A stretch of 64,000 nucleotides of DNA from Frigoribacterium sp. JB110 (GTDB lineage Bacteria; Actinomycetota; Actinomycetes; Actinomycetales; Microbacteriaceae). Positions within the stretch are counted from its first letter, which is position 1. Each line of letters starts with the position of its first letter. Below, piece after piece: positions 63,617 to 64,000 of this stretch. The translations under genes were made by a program, and so were the position numbers. The stretch spans positions 1-64,000 of the forward strand of contig NZ_FUIA01000011.1 in the NCBI RefSeq assembly GCF_900163665.1. The letters run 5' to 3'. Below the pieces are notes generated by a model. That model was not told where the DNA came from and searched no databases. It saw only the letters and a program-made list of their open reading frames with translations.

Positions 63617-64000
63617 ATGATCCTGAACAGCAGGAAAGCGAAGTGGCTCGGCACCGTCGCCGTCGGCTCCGCACTCGCCATCGCACTGGCCGGCTGCGGC
63701 CGCGACGACGGCGGCTCCGGCGGCGGCGATGACGGCGGATCGAGCCCCGGCATCACAGACGAGGAGATCACGCTCGGCGTCACGACGCCGCTCTCCGGCG
63801 CTACGGCTGGCCCGGGCAACTGCACGGTTGCGGGCCTCGTCGCCTACATGGGCGAGCGCAATGACGAGGGAGGCATCGAGTTCGGCGACGGCAAGACCCG
63901 CACGGTCGACGTGCAGGCGTGGGACGACGCCTACGACCCGCAGAAGGCGCTGCAGAACTTCCAGCAGAACTCGGGCGACGTATTCGCCTTCACCTCGGGG
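63617..64000 (+). CDS. LIV-type ABC transporter substrate-binding lipoprotein (system 2), N-terminal part cut by window edge
   Basis: The frame starts at ATG 63617 (MILNSRKAKWLG) and is open to the last base, giving 128 visible residues. It has a signal peptide with lipobox LAGC (Cys at about 27), a Gly/Asp/Ser linker, and then P-G-I-T-D-E-E-I-T-L-G-V-T-T-P-L-S-G, the start of a leucine-binding-protein fold, and later W-D-D-A-Y-D-P-Q-K-A-L-Q-N-F. AGAGG precedes the start. It completes the second LIV operon; the ligand is unknown, with an aromatic acid or amino acid as options. Confidence 0.88.
   Translation, partial: MILNSRKAKWLGTVAVGSALAIALAGCGRDDGGSGGGDDGGSSPGITDEEITLGVTTPLSGATAGPGNCTVAGLVAYMGERNDEGGIEFGDGKTRTVDVQAWDDAYDPQKALQNFQQNSGDVFAFTSG

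Overview
The window is high-GC, densely coded DNA with many 4-bp ATGA start/stop overlaps, lipoprotein-type ABC binding proteins, LacI/ROK sugar regulators and a fused ribBA inside a ribD-ribE-ribBA-ribH operon. This points to an actinobacterium, most likely Microbacteriaceae (Microbacterium-like). The genus is inferred from gene style; no 16S or marker search was possible. I see no tRNA, rRNA, CRISPR array, transposase or phage gene.

Region 1 (1-5.1 kb): the tail of an HNH endonuclease of DUF222 type, trpS, a GNAT acetyltransferase, two small membrane proteins, a TetR regulator with a double operator, and a ROK regulator carrying a perfect in-frame 33-bp tandem duplication.

Region 2 (5.2-21.5 kb): two CUT1-type sugar ABC operons on the minus strand, each under its own LacI regulator with visible palindromic operators. 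They carry GH3, GH1 and GH31 glycosidases and are followed by xylA. GH31 resembles the alpha-xylosidase YicI, so the set looks built for xyloglucan-type oligosaccharides: alpha-xylosidase plus beta-glucosidases release xylose and glucose, and XylA isomerises the xylose.

Region 3 (21.5-27.4 kb): an SDR/TetR divergent pair, an FMN riboswitch with the riboflavin operon, and a small membrane protein.

Region 4 (27.6-64 kb) is a large aromatic-acid catabolic island, interrupted by a ChvE/MmsAB-type monosaccharide transporter (36.7-43.7 kb). It holds an MHS-family transporter, a MobA-like 3-hydroxybenzoate 4-hydroxylase with a MarR regulator, and a vicinal-oxygen-chelate ring-cleavage dioxygenase. 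Beside these lies the galB-galC-galD lower pathway (4-oxalomesaconate to pyruvate plus oxaloacetate). It also holds two LigM/DesA-type tetrahydrofolate-dependent aryl O-demethylases, a betaine-homocysteine-methyltransferase-like protein, an aldehyde dehydrogenase and a MaoC/SDR/acyl-CoA-synthetase operon. A PaaK-like ligase, two LIV-type ABC transporters, and MarR, LysR and IclR regulators complete it. Read together, this suggests use of methoxylated lignin-type aromatics. The methyl group would go to tetrahydrofolate and possibly on to homocysteine, and the ring through the gallate-type meta-cleavage route. No VanAB demethylase and no LigAB/GalA-type dioxygenase is present in the window, which makes the combination of parts unusual.
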